DNA of 64,000 nucleotides from Parvibaculum sp. (GCA_030649335.1 JAUSLL010000010.1:1-64000), one strand, 5' to 3'; numbered from the stretch's first letter, positions 9,107 to 18,995 are shown. Numbers and translations: made by a program. The notes: generated by a model not told the origin, from the sequence alone.

Positions 9107-9137
9107 GATGTAGTCCTTCCAGCAACTGGAAGGTCAA
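9107..9137 (-). promoter_or_regulatory. CueR/MerR-type promoter-operator of copA
   Basis: Read on the minus strand, TTGACC (9137-9132) and TACATC (9112-9107) are separated by 19 bases. The spacer contains the perfect dyad CCTTCCAG-TTG-CTGGAAGG. An over-long 19-bp spacer around a CCTTCC/GGAAGG dyad is the signature of copper-responsive CueR promoters such as E. coli copA. The regulator gene is not in this window. Confidence 0.85.
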
Positions 9138-9260
9138 GCATTCGTCCAGATTATTTTTGAAGAGGCTGATTTTCGGCTCAAACCTTTGTGATTATGGGTC
9201 GGTCGGGCTAGTCTTTGGTAAAACTCGGCAGACGACCGGGGCGCATGGGGAGAGTAGAAA

Positions 9261-11159
9261 ATGCAAAGTCCGAAAGACGCCACAAAAGCCACCTGCAAGG
9301 CGCATGACCATGTGCGCGAGAATATGCCGCCTGCGTCTGACGAGGATTTTGCCAATTCAACCCGCGGCTTCATCGCCACCATCACTGATGCGCGCATCCT
9401 CAACGCGGCAGGAAACCCAGTCTGGGAAATGACATCCTTTGCCTTTGAAGATGAGGAAACACCGCCCGACACGATCAACCCGAGCCTCTGGCGTCAGGCC
9501 AAGCTCAACAAAATTCACGGTCTCTTCAAAGTCACCGAGCGCATCTATCAGGTGCGCAATTTCGATCTTTCCAACATCACCTTCATCGAAGGCGACAAGG
9601 GCTACATCATCATCGACCCGCTGATCTCGTCCGAGACAGCGCGTGCGAGCCTCGATCTCATGCGCGCCCATCGCGGCGACAAGCCCGTCACCGGCGTCAT
9701 CTACACCCACAGCCATGTCGATCACTACGGCGGCATGAAAGGTGTGATGAATGATGAGGAGATCGCCAAAGGTGAAATCCCGATCATCGCGCCGGAAGGG
9801 TTCCTCAAGGAAGCCGTGAGCGAAAACGTGCTCGCAGGCGTCGCCATGGGTCGCCGTGCGACCTATATGTATGGCGCACTCCTGCCGCGTGGCCCCAAGG
9901 GTCATGTCGATAGCGGACTCGGCAAGACCGTGTCGCTCGGACAGGTGAGCCTCGTGCCGCCGAATGTGCACATCCAGAAAACCGGCGAGAAGCTCGTTGT
10001 CGATGGCGTCGAAATCATCTTCCAGATGACACCGGACACCGAAGCACCTGCGGAAATGAATTTTTACTTTCCGCAGATGAAGGCGCTCTGCATGGCCGAG
10101 AATTGCTCGTGCCAGATGCACAACATCTATACGCCGCGCGGTGCGCAGGTGCGTGATGCAAAGTCATGGTCCTATTACATCCACGAAGCCATCGAACTAT
10201 TCGGTGCCGACACCGATGTGCTTTTTGCCAGCCACCATTGGCCGCGCTGGGGCAGCGAAACGTCGATCAATTTCCTCAAGAAACAGCGCGACATGTACAA
10301 GTACGTCCATGATCAGACTTTGCGCTTTGCCAATCACGGGTTGACCCCGACCGAGATCGCCGAAGAAATCGCGCTGCCGCCGACGCTGGCTGAAGAATGG
10401 TACAGCCGCGGTTACTACGGCACGCTCAATCACAACGCCAAGGCGGTCTATCAGCGTTATCTCGGCTGGTTCGACGGCAACCCCGCAAACCTCCACAAGC
10501 TGCCGCCGGTTGAAGCGGGCAAACGCTATGTCGAACTTGCAGGCGGGCCGGACAAGCTGTTGGCGCAGGTGCGTGCCGCCTTCGACAAGGGCGACTATCG
10601 CTGGGCCGCCGAAATCGGCAATCATCTCGTCTTCGCAGATCCGTCCAATGCCGACGCGCGCCACATTCAGGCCGATGCGCTGGAACAGATGGGCTATCAG
10701 GCCGAGAGTGGCCCGTGGCGTGGCTTCTACCTCACCGCCGCGATGGAATTGCGCAACCCGCGCGGGCCCGCAACAGGACCCGGCCTTGCCGGTGCCGGAC
10801 AGGTGCGCGAACTGCCCATCGAGCAATTGCTCGACAGTCTGTCCGTCCGCCTCAACGGCCCGAAGGCGGGCGCGAGCTACATGGCGTTCAACCTGACGCT
10901 GACGGATACAAAAGAACGCTATCTGCTGACGCTCGAAAACGCTGTCCTGCATCACTTCAAGGATCGTGAAGATAAAAGCGCCGACGCCTCGATTGAAATT
11001 GCCCGCAACGAATTTGCGCAATTGGTTCTGGGCGAGAAGACGCTTGATGATCTCGTCACGGCAGGCAAAGCCAAAGTGTCGGGCAATGGCAAGAAGATGA
11101 GCGAGCTTGTCGCCTTGTTCGACTATTTCAATTTCTGGTTCGAAATCGCCATGCCGTAA
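9261..11159 (+). CDS. Alkyl/aryl sulfatase, metallo-beta-lactamase fold (SdsA/BDS1-like)
   Basis: A 632-residue enzyme of the alkylsulfatase group, which hydrolyses sulfate esters such as alkyl sulfates with a dinuclear zinc site. The metal motif THSHVDHYGG (residues about 152-161) gives HxHxDH, and MAENCSCQMHN and SHHWPRWG later supply further metal and active-site residues. A helical dimerisation domain follows (about 385-500), and the last 120 residues form an SCP2-like hydrophobic-ligand domain. Known SdsA1-type enzymes have this same order and about this length. No N-terminal signal peptide is visible, whereas some homologues are secreted, so it is probably cytoplasmic. It diverges from copA and is followed by an MDR oxidoreductase 46 bases downstream. 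Confidence 0.85.
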   Translation: MQSPKDATKATCKAHDHVRENMPPASDEDFANSTRGFIATITDARILNAAGNPVWEMTSFAFEDEETPPDTINPSLWRQAKLNKIHGLFKVTERIYQVRNFDLSNITFIEGDKGYIIIDPLISSETARASLDLMRAHRGDKPVTGVIYTHSHVDHYGGMKGVMNDEEIAKGEIPIIAPEGFLKEAVSENVLAGVAMGRRATYMYGALLPRGPKGHVDSGLGKTVSLGQVSLVPPNVHIQKTGEKLVVDGVEIIFQMTPDTEAPAEMNFYFPQMKALCMAENCSCQMHNIYTPRGAQVRDAKSWSYYIHEAIELFGADTDVLFASHHWPRWGSETSINFLKKQRDMYKYVHDQTLRFANHGLTPTEIAEEIALPPTLAEEWYSRGYYGTLNHNAKAVYQRYLGWFDGNPANLHKLPPVEAGKRYVELAGGPDKLLAQVRAAFDKGDYRWAAEIGNHLVFADPSNADARHIQADALEQMGYQAESGPWRGFYLTAAMELRNPRGPATGPGLAGAGQVRELPIEQLLDSLSVRLNGPKAGASYMAFNLTLTDTKERYLLTLENAVLHHFKDREDKSADASIEIARNEFAQLVLGEKTLDDLVTAGKAKVSGNGKKMSELVALFDYFNFWFEIAMP

Positions 11160-11205
11160 GGCGCGACGATCTCTTGCCGCCGATATTTAGAAACAGGATA
11201 TCCAG

Positions 11206-12234
11206 ATGAAAAATGATGTGAACCGTCAGTTCCGCCTCAAGTCGCGTCCCGTTGGCCGCATCAAGACGTCAGACTTCGATCTCGTCGAAGCGCCGATCCC
11301 CGTGCCCGGCGACGGCGAGGCGCTGGTCCGCACCTTGTATCTGAGCCTCGATCCGACCAATCGCATCTGGATGAGCGATATGGATCAATATATGCCGCCT
11401 GTCGAAATCGGCGCGGTCATGCGCGGCGGCGGCATCGGCGTCGTCGTGAAATCAAATTCATCCGCCTATCAGGTCGGCGACCATGTGTCGGGTCTCACCG
11501 GCTGGCAGGACTATACGATTGCGGGCGAAAAGCCTGAGCTTCGTATGGGTGTCATTCCCAAAGGATTGCCGGTGCCTCTCACAGCGATGATGGGTGCATG
11601 CGGCATGACGGGGCTGACAGCCTATTTCGGTCTGCTTGAAATCGGCCAGCCCAAAGCGGGCGACACGGTTCTTGTGTCGGCAGCGGCGGGTGCCGTCGGT
11701 TCCGTTGTCGGCCAGATCGCCAAGATCAAAGGCTGCCGCGCGGTCGGCATTGCCGGTGGACCGGACAAGTGCCGCCACCTCATCGAGAAGCTCGGCTTTG
11801 ATGCCGCCGTCGATTACAAGCGGCCCGACTGGAAAGAGCAGCTCGCAGCCGCCACGCCCGACGGCATCGATGTGAATTTCGAAAATGTCGGCGGCGAGAT
11901 CATGGAAGCGGTCATGGCGCGGATGAACCTCTTCAGCCGCATGCCTCTCTGCGGCATGATTTCGGGCTACAATACCGACCAGCCGATGCGTGCCGATTTC
12001 TCACCGATCCTGATGCGGCGCATCCAGATCCGCGGCTTCATCATCACCGATTTCATGGCCAAATTCGCCGAAGGCTCCAGCCAGCTTGCCCAATGGGTCG
12101 CCGAAGGCAAGTTGCACCATGATGAGACAATCGTCGAAGGGCTGGAAGAAGCGCCGACAGCGGTCAACCGTCTGTTTGACGGCCAGAACATGGGAAAGCT
12201 GATCGTGAAGGTCGCCGATCCGGCAAGGCTTTGA
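11206..12234 (+). CDS. NADP-dependent medium-chain oxidoreductase (CurA/YncB-type)
   Basis: A 342-residue zinc-independent member of the MDR family that reduces activated C=C bonds, such as enones, with NADPH. The Rossmann motif SAAAGAVGSVVGQ sits near residues 164-176, and the N-terminal GroES-like domain lacks the cysteine cluster of zinc alcohol dehydrogenases. RQFRLKSRPVG near the N-terminus and the C-terminal GKLIVKV are typical of the 15-oxoprostaglandin-reductase-like branch. It lies directly after the alkylsulfatase on the same strand and may share its transcript. The physiological substrate is unknown. Confidence 0.85.
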   Translation: MKNDVNRQFRLKSRPVGRIKTSDFDLVEAPIPVPGDGEALVRTLYLSLDPTNRIWMSDMDQYMPPVEIGAVMRGGGIGVVVKSNSSAYQVGDHVSGLTGWQDYTIAGEKPELRMGVIPKGLPVPLTAMMGACGMTGLTAYFGLLEIGQPKAGDTVLVSAAAGAVGSVVGQIAKIKGCRAVGIAGGPDKCRHLIEKLGFDAAVDYKRPDWKEQLAAATPDGIDVNFENVGGEIMEAVMARMNLFSRMPLCGMISGYNTDQPMRADFSPILMRRIQIRGFIITDFMAKFAEGSSQLAQWVAEGKLHHDETIVEGLEEAPTAVNRLFDGQNMGKLIVKVADPARL

Positions 12235-12357
12235 GCCGGATGCTCAAAATTGTGGCGGACTGTGCTGGCAAGGCCACGTTCTGCCTCATTTAGAAAGACA
12301 AGGCCGCACAATTTTCCTGTAGCTTGTCCCTTGTCCGAATTGTGAGGAGCCAAGGCC

Positions 12358-12747
12358 ATGACCAAAAAGACAGCACACACGACCACCAAACTGATGCCTC
12401 TGGCATGTGCGGCGGCGCTGGCTTTTGCTTTGTCCGGCCCCGTGTCCGCTGAGGATGCCGACACAACCACCGTCGCACCCTCAGGCCAGACGTTCGAGAT
12501 TCACGATGGCGAGGATTCACCGCCCGTCAATTATCGTTCCGAGCAGGACGAACGCTACGACACGCCCGAACAGCGCGATGCCGAAATGTTCGCCGAGCAG
12601 TTTGAAAAGGAGCGAGCCGAGAAGGCTGCCAAGGACCGCGCCTTGCTCGACGGCATGAACACGCTGACGACACCCGGCGGTTCCATCGGTGGCGGTGGCA
12701 GTTTCGGCGCGAATGACGCCGGCTTCCCGGCCCGCGCGCCTTACTGA
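12358..12747 (+). CDS. Small secreted hypothetical protein
   Basis: A 129-residue protein I do not recognise. It has a typical Sec signal peptide (basic MTKKTAHTTTK, hydrophobic core LACAAALAFALSG, likely cleavage after PVSA at about 31). An acidic, disordered-looking segment follows, then a charged helix likely to form a coiled coil (FAEQFEKERAEKAAKDRAL, about 79-97) and a Gly-rich tail. GGAGC at 12346-12350 lies just before the ATG. It is convergent with tamB and separated from the MDR gene by 123 bases. It probably acts in the periplasm. Confidence 0.6.
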   Translation: MTKKTAHTTTKLMPLACAAALAFALSGPVSAEDADTTTVAPSGQTFEIHDGEDSPPVNYRSEQDERYDTPEQRDAEMFAEQFEKERAEKAAKDRALLDGMNTLTTPGGSIGGGGSFGANDAGFPARAPY

Positions 12748-12776
12748 TTTTTTGTAAGCTCGCGCCACCGCGCCCG

Positions 12777-15700
12777 TCAGTAGTCCCATTTCCAGTTGAC
12801 GCCCACTTCGCTTGACGCGTTCTGGCCGACCCTTGTCTCGACGGAAATCTGCGGCGTCACTTCGATCTCGACCTTGACCGAACTGTCACTGGCAAGCGCG
12901 CCCTGCTCGACGCCGACATAAACACCTTCCTGAATATATTTGCCTGCCGACACGGTCGTCGCGCCGGACGCGCCGCTGTCGATCCGCAACACGTCGAGCG
13001 ACAATGTTTCCTGCACGCGGTCCATAATGCCGCCGCCGGTACCGCCGATGCTGACGCCGGAAAGTTCGGCCAGCGTGCGGGCAAGTTGCAAGGTTTCGAG
13101 TGCTGACAATTCACCGACATCTTTGTCGAACAGGATATGCGACAGAATTTCGTCTTTCGGCAGGCTCGGGCTCGACGAGAAAGTGATGTCGGGCTTGGTG
13201 CTGTTGCCGCTCACATTGATCGTCGCCGTGAAATCATCGCGCCTATAGGTGAGCGTCACGGTGAAATTCGGCTCGACCGGATAGGTGCCGGGAAAAGTGA
13301 CATTCCCCTTCGTCAGCGTGAATGTCTTGCCCGCAAATTCCAGCGTACCGCGCTGGCTGTTCAGCGCGCCTTTGATGAGCGGCTCGTCGGCAGTGCCCGA
13401 AACGGTGAATGTGCCGGCCCAGAGTGAATCAAGCCCGCGACCGGTGATGCGCACCGGCTTTGTCGTCGCAAGCGTGAGATCAAGCAGGATCGGCAGCGGC
13501 GCAGCTTTCTGGTCTTGCGGCATCGCGCCTGTTGAATTGCGGCCATTGATCTCGATCACCTCGACAAGCGGCACATCGGCAGGAAGACTTTCAGGAATGC
13601 GGATCAGCATTTCTCTGGTCGTGAGCGAGCCGCTCAGCGTCGCAGGCTTTTCCAGCGTCGGCGGCAGAGCAGGGCCCGTGAGGCGGATCTCACCGTCGAT
13701 GGTCGCATCCACATCGGCGCGGCGCAGCAGACGCGCATTGCTCACCTGCGCTGTGATGGCAATGGCCTCAGCGGCACTTTGGTCAAGCGTCAGCGAACCC
13801 TTGGCATTGATCTGACCGTTCGCGCCGTCGCTCGCCGTCATTGTGAAAGAGGTGTCGCGGCTGTTCTGTGCTTCAATTTTTGCTTCGATGGATTTGAGCA
13901 CCGTGCCGGTCAGGAAGTTTTCATATGTCCCGTCGTTCAGCGTGGCCGTGCCGTCGATCACGGGCGCCGAAATATCGCCGCTGGCCCGCAAGGCAACGCG
14001 AGCAGGCCCCGCAACGCGCTGCCCGTTGAGTTCAACGAGAGCGGCAAGCGAGGCAAGCGGTCCCTCCCAGTCGAGCGAGCCGGACACTTTTCCGCGCGCC
14101 CCCAGTGTCGGGAAGGCTTGCCCGCGCGACCGGACAAAAGGCAAAGAGGCTTTAAGGTCAAACGGCTTTTCCGAAATGCCTTGTGCAGCAGCGACAAGCT
14201 CAAGCCGGTCTTTCGCCCAATCACCGTCGATGGTGGCATCGAAGGCAGGGCGCAGGTCGTCCACATCCTGCGCGAGGCGGATGCCGCTGAATTTCAATCT
14301 CGCCTTGCCCGTGTTGCGCGCGGCATCAAGTTCAAGCGTGCCGTTCAGAGCGCCTTGCACCGAACCTGCGGGCACAAACAGCGTTGCAAAATCGAGAGGC
14401 ATCTGGCGGAAGCGCAGATTGAGCCGCGCGGTAGAAGCGATGACAACATCGCCTTCAATCGCGCCCGCGCCGGTGGCGCCCGTCATGTCGATTCCGATGC
14501 CTTTGGCGACAATCCCGTTGTCGAGCTTGAGGGTGAGCGGCTTGGCAAGCGCGGCAGTCGCCGTGCCAAGAGCAAGGTCGAAACTTTGCAGCTCGATTGT
14601 CGTTGCCGCTTTGCTGCGCACCACGCCCTGCGACGAGAGCGTAAACGGCTTTGGCATCGCGTCTTCATGCGTGCCGAGCAGGTTCGCGTCGAAGGCCAGT
14701 GTATCGAAGGGGCCTTTGGCTTTCAGGTTCACACCGCTCAAATGCGTCAGCGCAAATTGTCCGGCAGCAGCGTAGAAGCCCGCCTCCATCACCGGCGCGC
14801 GGAAGAGATCGCTCAGTTGAATGTTGAGTTCCGTGCGGTCAAATGTGACGCCGCCCGCGTCAATGCGCGGGGCTTTGAAGATGACGCTCGCCGATTGTGT
14901 GCCTTTGACGGGCGTAGCGGTGAAGACAAGATCACCGACACCATTGAGCGGCAGGCCGGAAAAATCACCGACCGACGCAAGGTTGATGTGATCGCCGTTG
15001 ATACTTGCCGTGATGAGGCCCGCTGTGTCGAGTGCGGCAAGGCCTGTGAGCTTGCCGCCGAAGACCTCCCCGTTGATGGCGTCAAGCCGCGCGCCGCCTT
15101 CGGTCGGCAGCGTCAGCTGCGCGTCAAGCGAGGCATTGCCGGGCTCGCCCTTGTAGCGGATGGACAGGGCACCGCTGCCGCCTGTAACAGCGACAATATC
15201 AGCAGACAGGCTTTCCGTTTTGACGCCGCTCACCGCACCATTGGCAAGCGTCGCCACGAGATGCGCAGCAGGCGCGTCCATTGTGCCGGTCAATGTCACA
15301 TCGGCTTTGACAGCGCCCGACGCCTCGCCGCGGGGCAGCAGGCGCGCGATGTCACCCGTTTTGAAATGCGCCTCGCCGGAAAGCTGCTCTTGTGCCGACA
15401 GCGCAACATTGCCCGACAGCGTGTAAGCCCCCGACAGCGGCGTAACGGTGAAGGACGGCAGCGCGTAACCGCCTTTGCCAAGTGCCAGCAGCGATCCGTC
15501 GGCGGTGACACTGCCGGCGAACGCATCAAGCGCAGGATCGCCGGTTTTCACGTCCGTCGTGCGCAGAAAAAAATCACCCGCCATGTCGCCATTGTCCGTC
15601 ATGCCGAAAGGCGACAGACGCAAAGTGGCCGCACCGCTGAGCCTTCGACCGGGAAGATCGCCGAGCGCCGCAAGATCGTTCAGTGACGCTTCCGCATCGC

Positions 15701-16976
15701 CCTTGAGGCTTGAACCGTCCAGCGCAACTTTACCTGCGAAATTCGCCGTGCCCGCAGCAGACGTGACGGTGAAGACCGATACATCAGCAATGTTTTCGCG
15801 CAGATTGATTTTCGCCACGGTGTCGAAGACGAGGCGGTTGAGCCCTGCATTGTCTTTGGCGTCCACGAGCGCATCAACGCCGGTGATCGTGCCCGATGCC
15901 GAAAAGGGATGAGGTGCAGGCAGCGAGGCAGAGGCGAACGCGGCGCGGCCGTTGAGCGTCAGCGGTCCGGCACTCAGTTGCAGGTTTTCAACCGAGAGCA
16001 CGTCCTTCCCGCTCCAGCGAAAATCGGTTGCGAGGTCAATCTTGTCTGCCTCAACGCTGTCTTTGAGCGCATTGGCGATGACGCGGCCCGATGCTTTGGC
16101 GGCAAGCACAAGATCAAGGTCGCGCGACCATGTGCCCGTCGCGCTGAATTCAGCCGTGAGCTTGTTGCCGCCATCCAGTGCCATAAGGCCGGTGACGGCG
16201 CCGTCCTTCGTGTTTGCCGACGCGGTGAGGCTGACCGCATCAAGCTCCGACACACCGAAGGCGCGGATGAGGCCTGTGTGGCCCGCGTCGCCGTCTTCGA
16301 CAGCGAGGTCAAGCGTCAGGTGGCGGGCGCGGGGCGAGAAGACCGTGTCGATTTTGTAAAGACCTGTGACACCGTCCGTCCGCGTGGCGTCGAGCGAGAG
16401 GGACAGCGCGTTGCGCTCCAGCGCGGCGGCACCTCTCAGATCAAGCGTGGCGAGTGTTCCCGCCGCACCCGAAGCGGCAAGCGCGCGATGGAGTGTGATC
16501 TCATGCACCTTGACTGCATCGAGACGTATGGCGACGGGGAGCGATGGCAGGTCGAGCGAAAGCCCCGACGATGTATCTTCTTCCGCCGTGCTCACAGGCG
16601 CCCGCAAAAGGGTCAGCCCCCGCGCGTCGAGCGTCTCGACATTCACTTGCGCCCGCAGCAGCGACAGAGGCGACCAGACAAGATCGGCCTCAGCCAGTGT
16701 CAGCCAGTCGCCTTGCGTGTCGGCAATGCGCATATCGGTGATGTGAAGTTGGCGTGGCCAACTGCCCGATATATCGCCGACAGATATTGTCATCTCGTCG
16801 GAGTTCACCGTCGAGAGCACATAGGTGAGCACCTGTTGCCGCAGCGATGAGAACTGCAACAGCCCGACCGTCAGAGCGACAACAACGAGTGCCGCCGCAA
16901 TGACCGCCAGCAGCGACTTCAGCAGGAAGCGCATGAGGTAAGGCGCTGACATGGTGTTTGTTTTTTGCGCGCTCAT
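12777..16976 (-). CDS. tamB: Translocation and assembly module protein TamB
   Basis: A 1399-residue inner-membrane-anchored periplasmic protein that works with TamA in inserting outer-membrane proteins or in lipid transport across the envelope. One N-terminal transmembrane helix (about 16-37, LLAVIAAALVVVALTVGLL) is followed by more than 1000 residues of repetitive beta-strand sequence (AsmA-like, bridge-type). The C-terminal DUF490/TamB domain ends in VGVNWKWDY, an aromatic terminus suited to insertion in or contact with the outer membrane. Its ATG overlaps the tamA stop as TGATG (16978-16974), so translation is coupled. The large open frames seen on the opposite strand here have no recognisable family features and are shadows. 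Confidence 0.93.
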   Translation of the reverse strand: MSAQKTNTMSAPYLMRFLLKSLLAVIAAALVVVALTVGLLQFSSLRQQVLTYVLSTVNSDEMTISVGDISGSWPRQLHITDMRIADTQGDWLTLAEADLVWSPLSLLRAQVNVETLDARGLTLLRAPVSTAEEDTSSGLSLDLPSLPVAIRLDAVKVHEITLHRALAASGAAGTLATLDLRGAAALERNALSLSLDATRTDGVTGLYKIDTVFSPRARHLTLDLAVEDGDAGHTGLIRAFGVSELDAVSLTASANTKDGAVTGLMALDGGNKLTAEFSATGTWSRDLDLVLAAKASGRVIANALKDSVEADKIDLATDFRWSGKDVLSVENLQLSAGPLTLNGRAAFASASLPAPHPFSASGTITGVDALVDAKDNAGLNRLVFDTVAKINLRENIADVSVFTVTSAAGTANFAGKVALDGSSLKGDAEASLNDLAALGDLPGRRLSGAATLRLSPFGMTDNGDMAGDFFLRTTDVKTGDPALDAFAGSVTADGSLLALGKGGYALPSFTVTPLSGAYTLSGNVALSAQEQLSGEAHFKTGDIARLLPRGEASGAVKADVTLTGTMDAPAAHLVATLANGAVSGVKTESLSADIVAVTGGSGALSIRYKGEPGNASLDAQLTLPTEGGARLDAINGEVFGGKLTGLAALDTAGLITASINGDHINLASVGDFSGLPLNGVGDLVFTATPVKGTQSASVIFKAPRIDAGGVTFDRTELNIQLSDLFRAPVMEAGFYAAAGQFALTHLSGVNLKAKGPFDTLAFDANLLGTHEDAMPKPFTLSSQGVVRSKAATTIELQSFDLALGTATAALAKPLTLKLDNGIVAKGIGIDMTGATGAGAIEGDVVIASTARLNLRFRQMPLDFATLFVPAGSVQGALNGTLELDAARNTGKARLKFSGIRLAQDVDDLRPAFDATIDGDWAKDRLELVAAAQGISEKPFDLKASLPFVRSRGQAFPTLGARGKVSGSLDWEGPLASLAALVELNGQRVAGPARVALRASGDISAPVIDGTATLNDGTYENFLTGTVLKSIEAKIEAQNSRDTSFTMTASDGANGQINAKGSLTLDQSAAEAIAITAQVSNARLLRRADVDATIDGEIRLTGPALPPTLEKPATLSGSLTTREMLIRIPESLPADVPLVEVIEINGRNSTGAMPQDQKAAPLPILLDLTLATTKPVRITGRGLDSLWAGTFTVSGTADEPLIKGALNSQRGTLEFAGKTFTLTKGNVTFPGTYPVEPNFTVTLTYRRDDFTATINVSGNSTKPDITFSSSPSLPKDEILSHILFDKDVGELSALETLQLARTLAELSGVSIGGTGGGIMDRVQETLSLDVLRIDSGASGATTVSAGKYIQEGVYVGVEQGALASDSSVKVEIEVTPQISVETRVGQNASSEVGVNWKWDY

Positions 16977-18823
16977 CAGAAGGCCTGCCCGAGCGAGAAA
17001 TAGACCTGAAAACTATCGTCAACACCCGAACGCTTGTTGAGCGGCACGGCAATATCGGCACGCACAGGGCCGATGGGCGTGTAATAGCGCAAGCCCAGCC
17101 CCGCGCCCCACTGCAATCCCTTGGACGGTTGCGGTGTGCTTGTCGAATAGGCATTGCCGCCATCGACGAATGCGACGACGCCGAAACTCTTGCTCACGCG
17201 CCAGCGTGCCTCGGTGCTGGCTTCAACAACCGAGCGTCCGCCGGTCGGGTCATTTGCTGCATCCAGCGGTCCGACAAGCTGATAGCCATAGCCGCGGATG
17301 GAGCCGCCGCCACCGGCGTAAAAGCGCAGCGAGCCCGGCACATCAAGCGTTTCCTGTGCGAGCATAAGCCCGTAGCGTCCGCGAAGGGCCAGAGTGAAAT
17401 CAGGTTGCGCGCCAAAGCTCCAATAGGTTGAGCCGGATGCTTCAAACTTTGAAAAGGCAGCCGCACTGCCCGCACTCGTGCCGACATAGGGCGTGAACGC
17501 ACCGCTGAGGCGCGAGCCTTTGGTCGGATCGAGAAGATTGTCCGATCCGTCATAGCGCAGCGTCAGCGGCACGCCGAACAGACGATAGGAACGGGCGCCG
17601 GAATTTTCCTCGGTGCGGTAGATTTCAAACGACACACCCGCTGTGCCCTGCAGCGTCGGTGTCAATTGTCGCGACAGACCGGCACCAAGCTTGGCGCTGA
17701 GTTCGCTGTAAGCGTCGGTCTCTTCATTGGCAAACTCGAAACTCCCGAGCAGGCTTTGATCGGGGCGCAAAAAGCGCGGCTTGGTGAATTCCGCTTTGGC
17801 CGCTTGCTTGGTCTGCGCGACGGATATTTCCAGACGCAGTTTTTCCGCCCGCCCGAAGAGATTGCGATGTTCCCAAAAACTCTTGGTGCCCGCGCCTTCG
17901 TCAGACGACCAGCTCGCGCCGATGCCGACCGACCGTTTGGCACGTTCGCTTAAGCTGATACTTGGCGTCACGCGGTTGCCCTCGGCATCCACAATTTCGA
18001 TGACGACCTGATCGAACAATCCCGTGCCGCGCAGCGCGGCGACCGTTTCATCGGCCTTGCGGCGGTCAAAGAGGTCGCCCTCCTTGAAGGCCGCGAGACC
18101 TTCGATGTAATCAGCCTTGGTGCGGCCTGCTTCGTGTTCGGCATCTTCATTTTTGAGATGCATCGCGCCGAAATAGCGTGGCTCTCCGGCCTTGATCGTC
18201 AGGGTGATGTCGGCGACTTGCGCGGCCATATCGACGATGACCTCACGCTTGACGAGTTTCGGTGTCGGGTGGCCGTGGTTTTCAAGCCAGACAAGCGCAT
18301 CGCCCGTGAGGTCGATGATGCGTTGGGCACGCGCGGCGCGGTTCGGCTTAAGGCCGAGGGGGGCTGCGTCATACAGCAGGTCCGCCTCGTCGGACGGATG
18401 ATCGGTGTAGATGAAATTGAAACTGCGGATCATCGTGCGCGGGCCGAGCGTCACACGGTAGATGAGGTTGAAGCTGCCGCCGGTCGCTTCCTCGATGACG
18501 GCTTCAATGCGCCCGTTGAAATAGGCCTGGCTGCGCAAAACCTTGTTGAGGTGCAGGGCTTCTTCATTGGCGCGGCGGCGCAATTGTCCCAGCGTGGCGG
18601 GGCTCGTCGCGTCCGTGGTCTTACCCAGCGCCACAGCATCGGTGATCTGGGCTTTGATCTCGTCAGGCAGCTTGGTGCCTTTGACCGAAACGCTAAACTT
18701 GAACGCAGGGGCGTCGGCGGCCAGCGCCTCGCGATCGGACGAAAAAAGCAACCCGCAGAGACAAAGCAGTGCAAAAACCGCAAAAATAGCGTTATGGACG
18801 CCGGACGAACGCAAATGATGCAT
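16976..18823 (-). CDS. tamA: Outer-membrane assembly protein TamA (BamA/Omp85 family)
   Basis: An Omp85-family outer-membrane protein of about 615 residues and partner of TamB. POTRA-like repeats occupy about 40-300, and a 16-strand beta-barrel follows, with RGYGYQLVGP in the conserved lid-loop position and a last strand ending in FSLGQAF, a C-terminal aromatic. I chose ATG 18823 because it gives a clean 35-residue signal peptide (FAVFALLCLCGLLF ... EALAA). The frame is also open to ATG 18931 or 18919, but neither has a Shine-Dalgarno and both put 30-odd odd residues before the signal peptide. The start remains uncertain. It is divergent from a TetR gene with a shared intergenic palindrome. 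Confidence 0.9.
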   Translation of the reverse strand: MHHLRSSGVHNAIFAVFALLCLCGLLFSSDREALAADAPAFKFSVSVKGTKLPDEIKAQITDAVALGKTTDATSPATLGQLRRRANEEALHLNKVLRSQAYFNGRIEAVIEEATGGSFNLIYRVTLGPRTMIRSFNFIYTDHPSDEADLLYDAAPLGLKPNRAARAQRIIDLTGDALVWLENHGHPTPKLVKREVIVDMAAQVADITLTIKAGEPRYFGAMHLKNEDAEHEAGRTKADYIEGLAAFKEGDLFDRRKADETVAALRGTGLFDQVVIEIVDAEGNRVTPSISLSERAKRSVGIGASWSSDEGAGTKSFWEHRNLFGRAEKLRLEISVAQTKQAAKAEFTKPRFLRPDQSLLGSFEFANEETDAYSELSAKLGAGLSRQLTPTLQGTAGVSFEIYRTEENSGARSYRLFGVPLTLRYDGSDNLLDPTKGSRLSGAFTPYVGTSAGSAAAFSKFEASGSTYWSFGAQPDFTLALRGRYGLMLAQETLDVPGSLRFYAGGGGSIRGYGYQLVGPLDAANDPTGGRSVVEASTEARWRVSKSFGVVAFVDGGNAYSTSTPQPSKGLQWGAGLGLRYYTPIGPVRADIAVPLNKRSGVDDSFQVYFSLGQAF

Positions 18824-18970
18824 GGTTCGGGCGATTGGGAGGGTTTTGCCCCGGAGTCTCCACGCAAAAAGGCGCGAAGACAGGCAACGCACAAAGGCAA
18901 AAAATCCTGTAAACAGCATGGACGGGATCATACAGAGATTGCCGCGGCGACCAACCAGACTTGTGAATTT

Positions 18971-18985
18971 TAATGCTCAGCATTA
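18971..18985. promoter_or_regulatory. Palindromic operator candidate between tamA and tetR-type gene
   Basis: TAATGCT-C-AGCATTA is a perfect dyad with 7-bp arms and a 1-base centre. It ends 10 bases before the ATG of the TetR-family gene. Position and symmetry suit autoregulation by that TetR protein, possibly with control of the divergent tamAB promoter. Confidence 0.6.
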
Positions 18986-18995
18986 GGCTGGAAGA

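Noticed and set aside
13779-15686. Long plus-strand open frame (635 codons) opposite tamB
   Set aside because: It is Arg/His/Gln-rich with no family motif, lies wholly antisense to a clear TamB frame, and arises from GC-rich codon bias.
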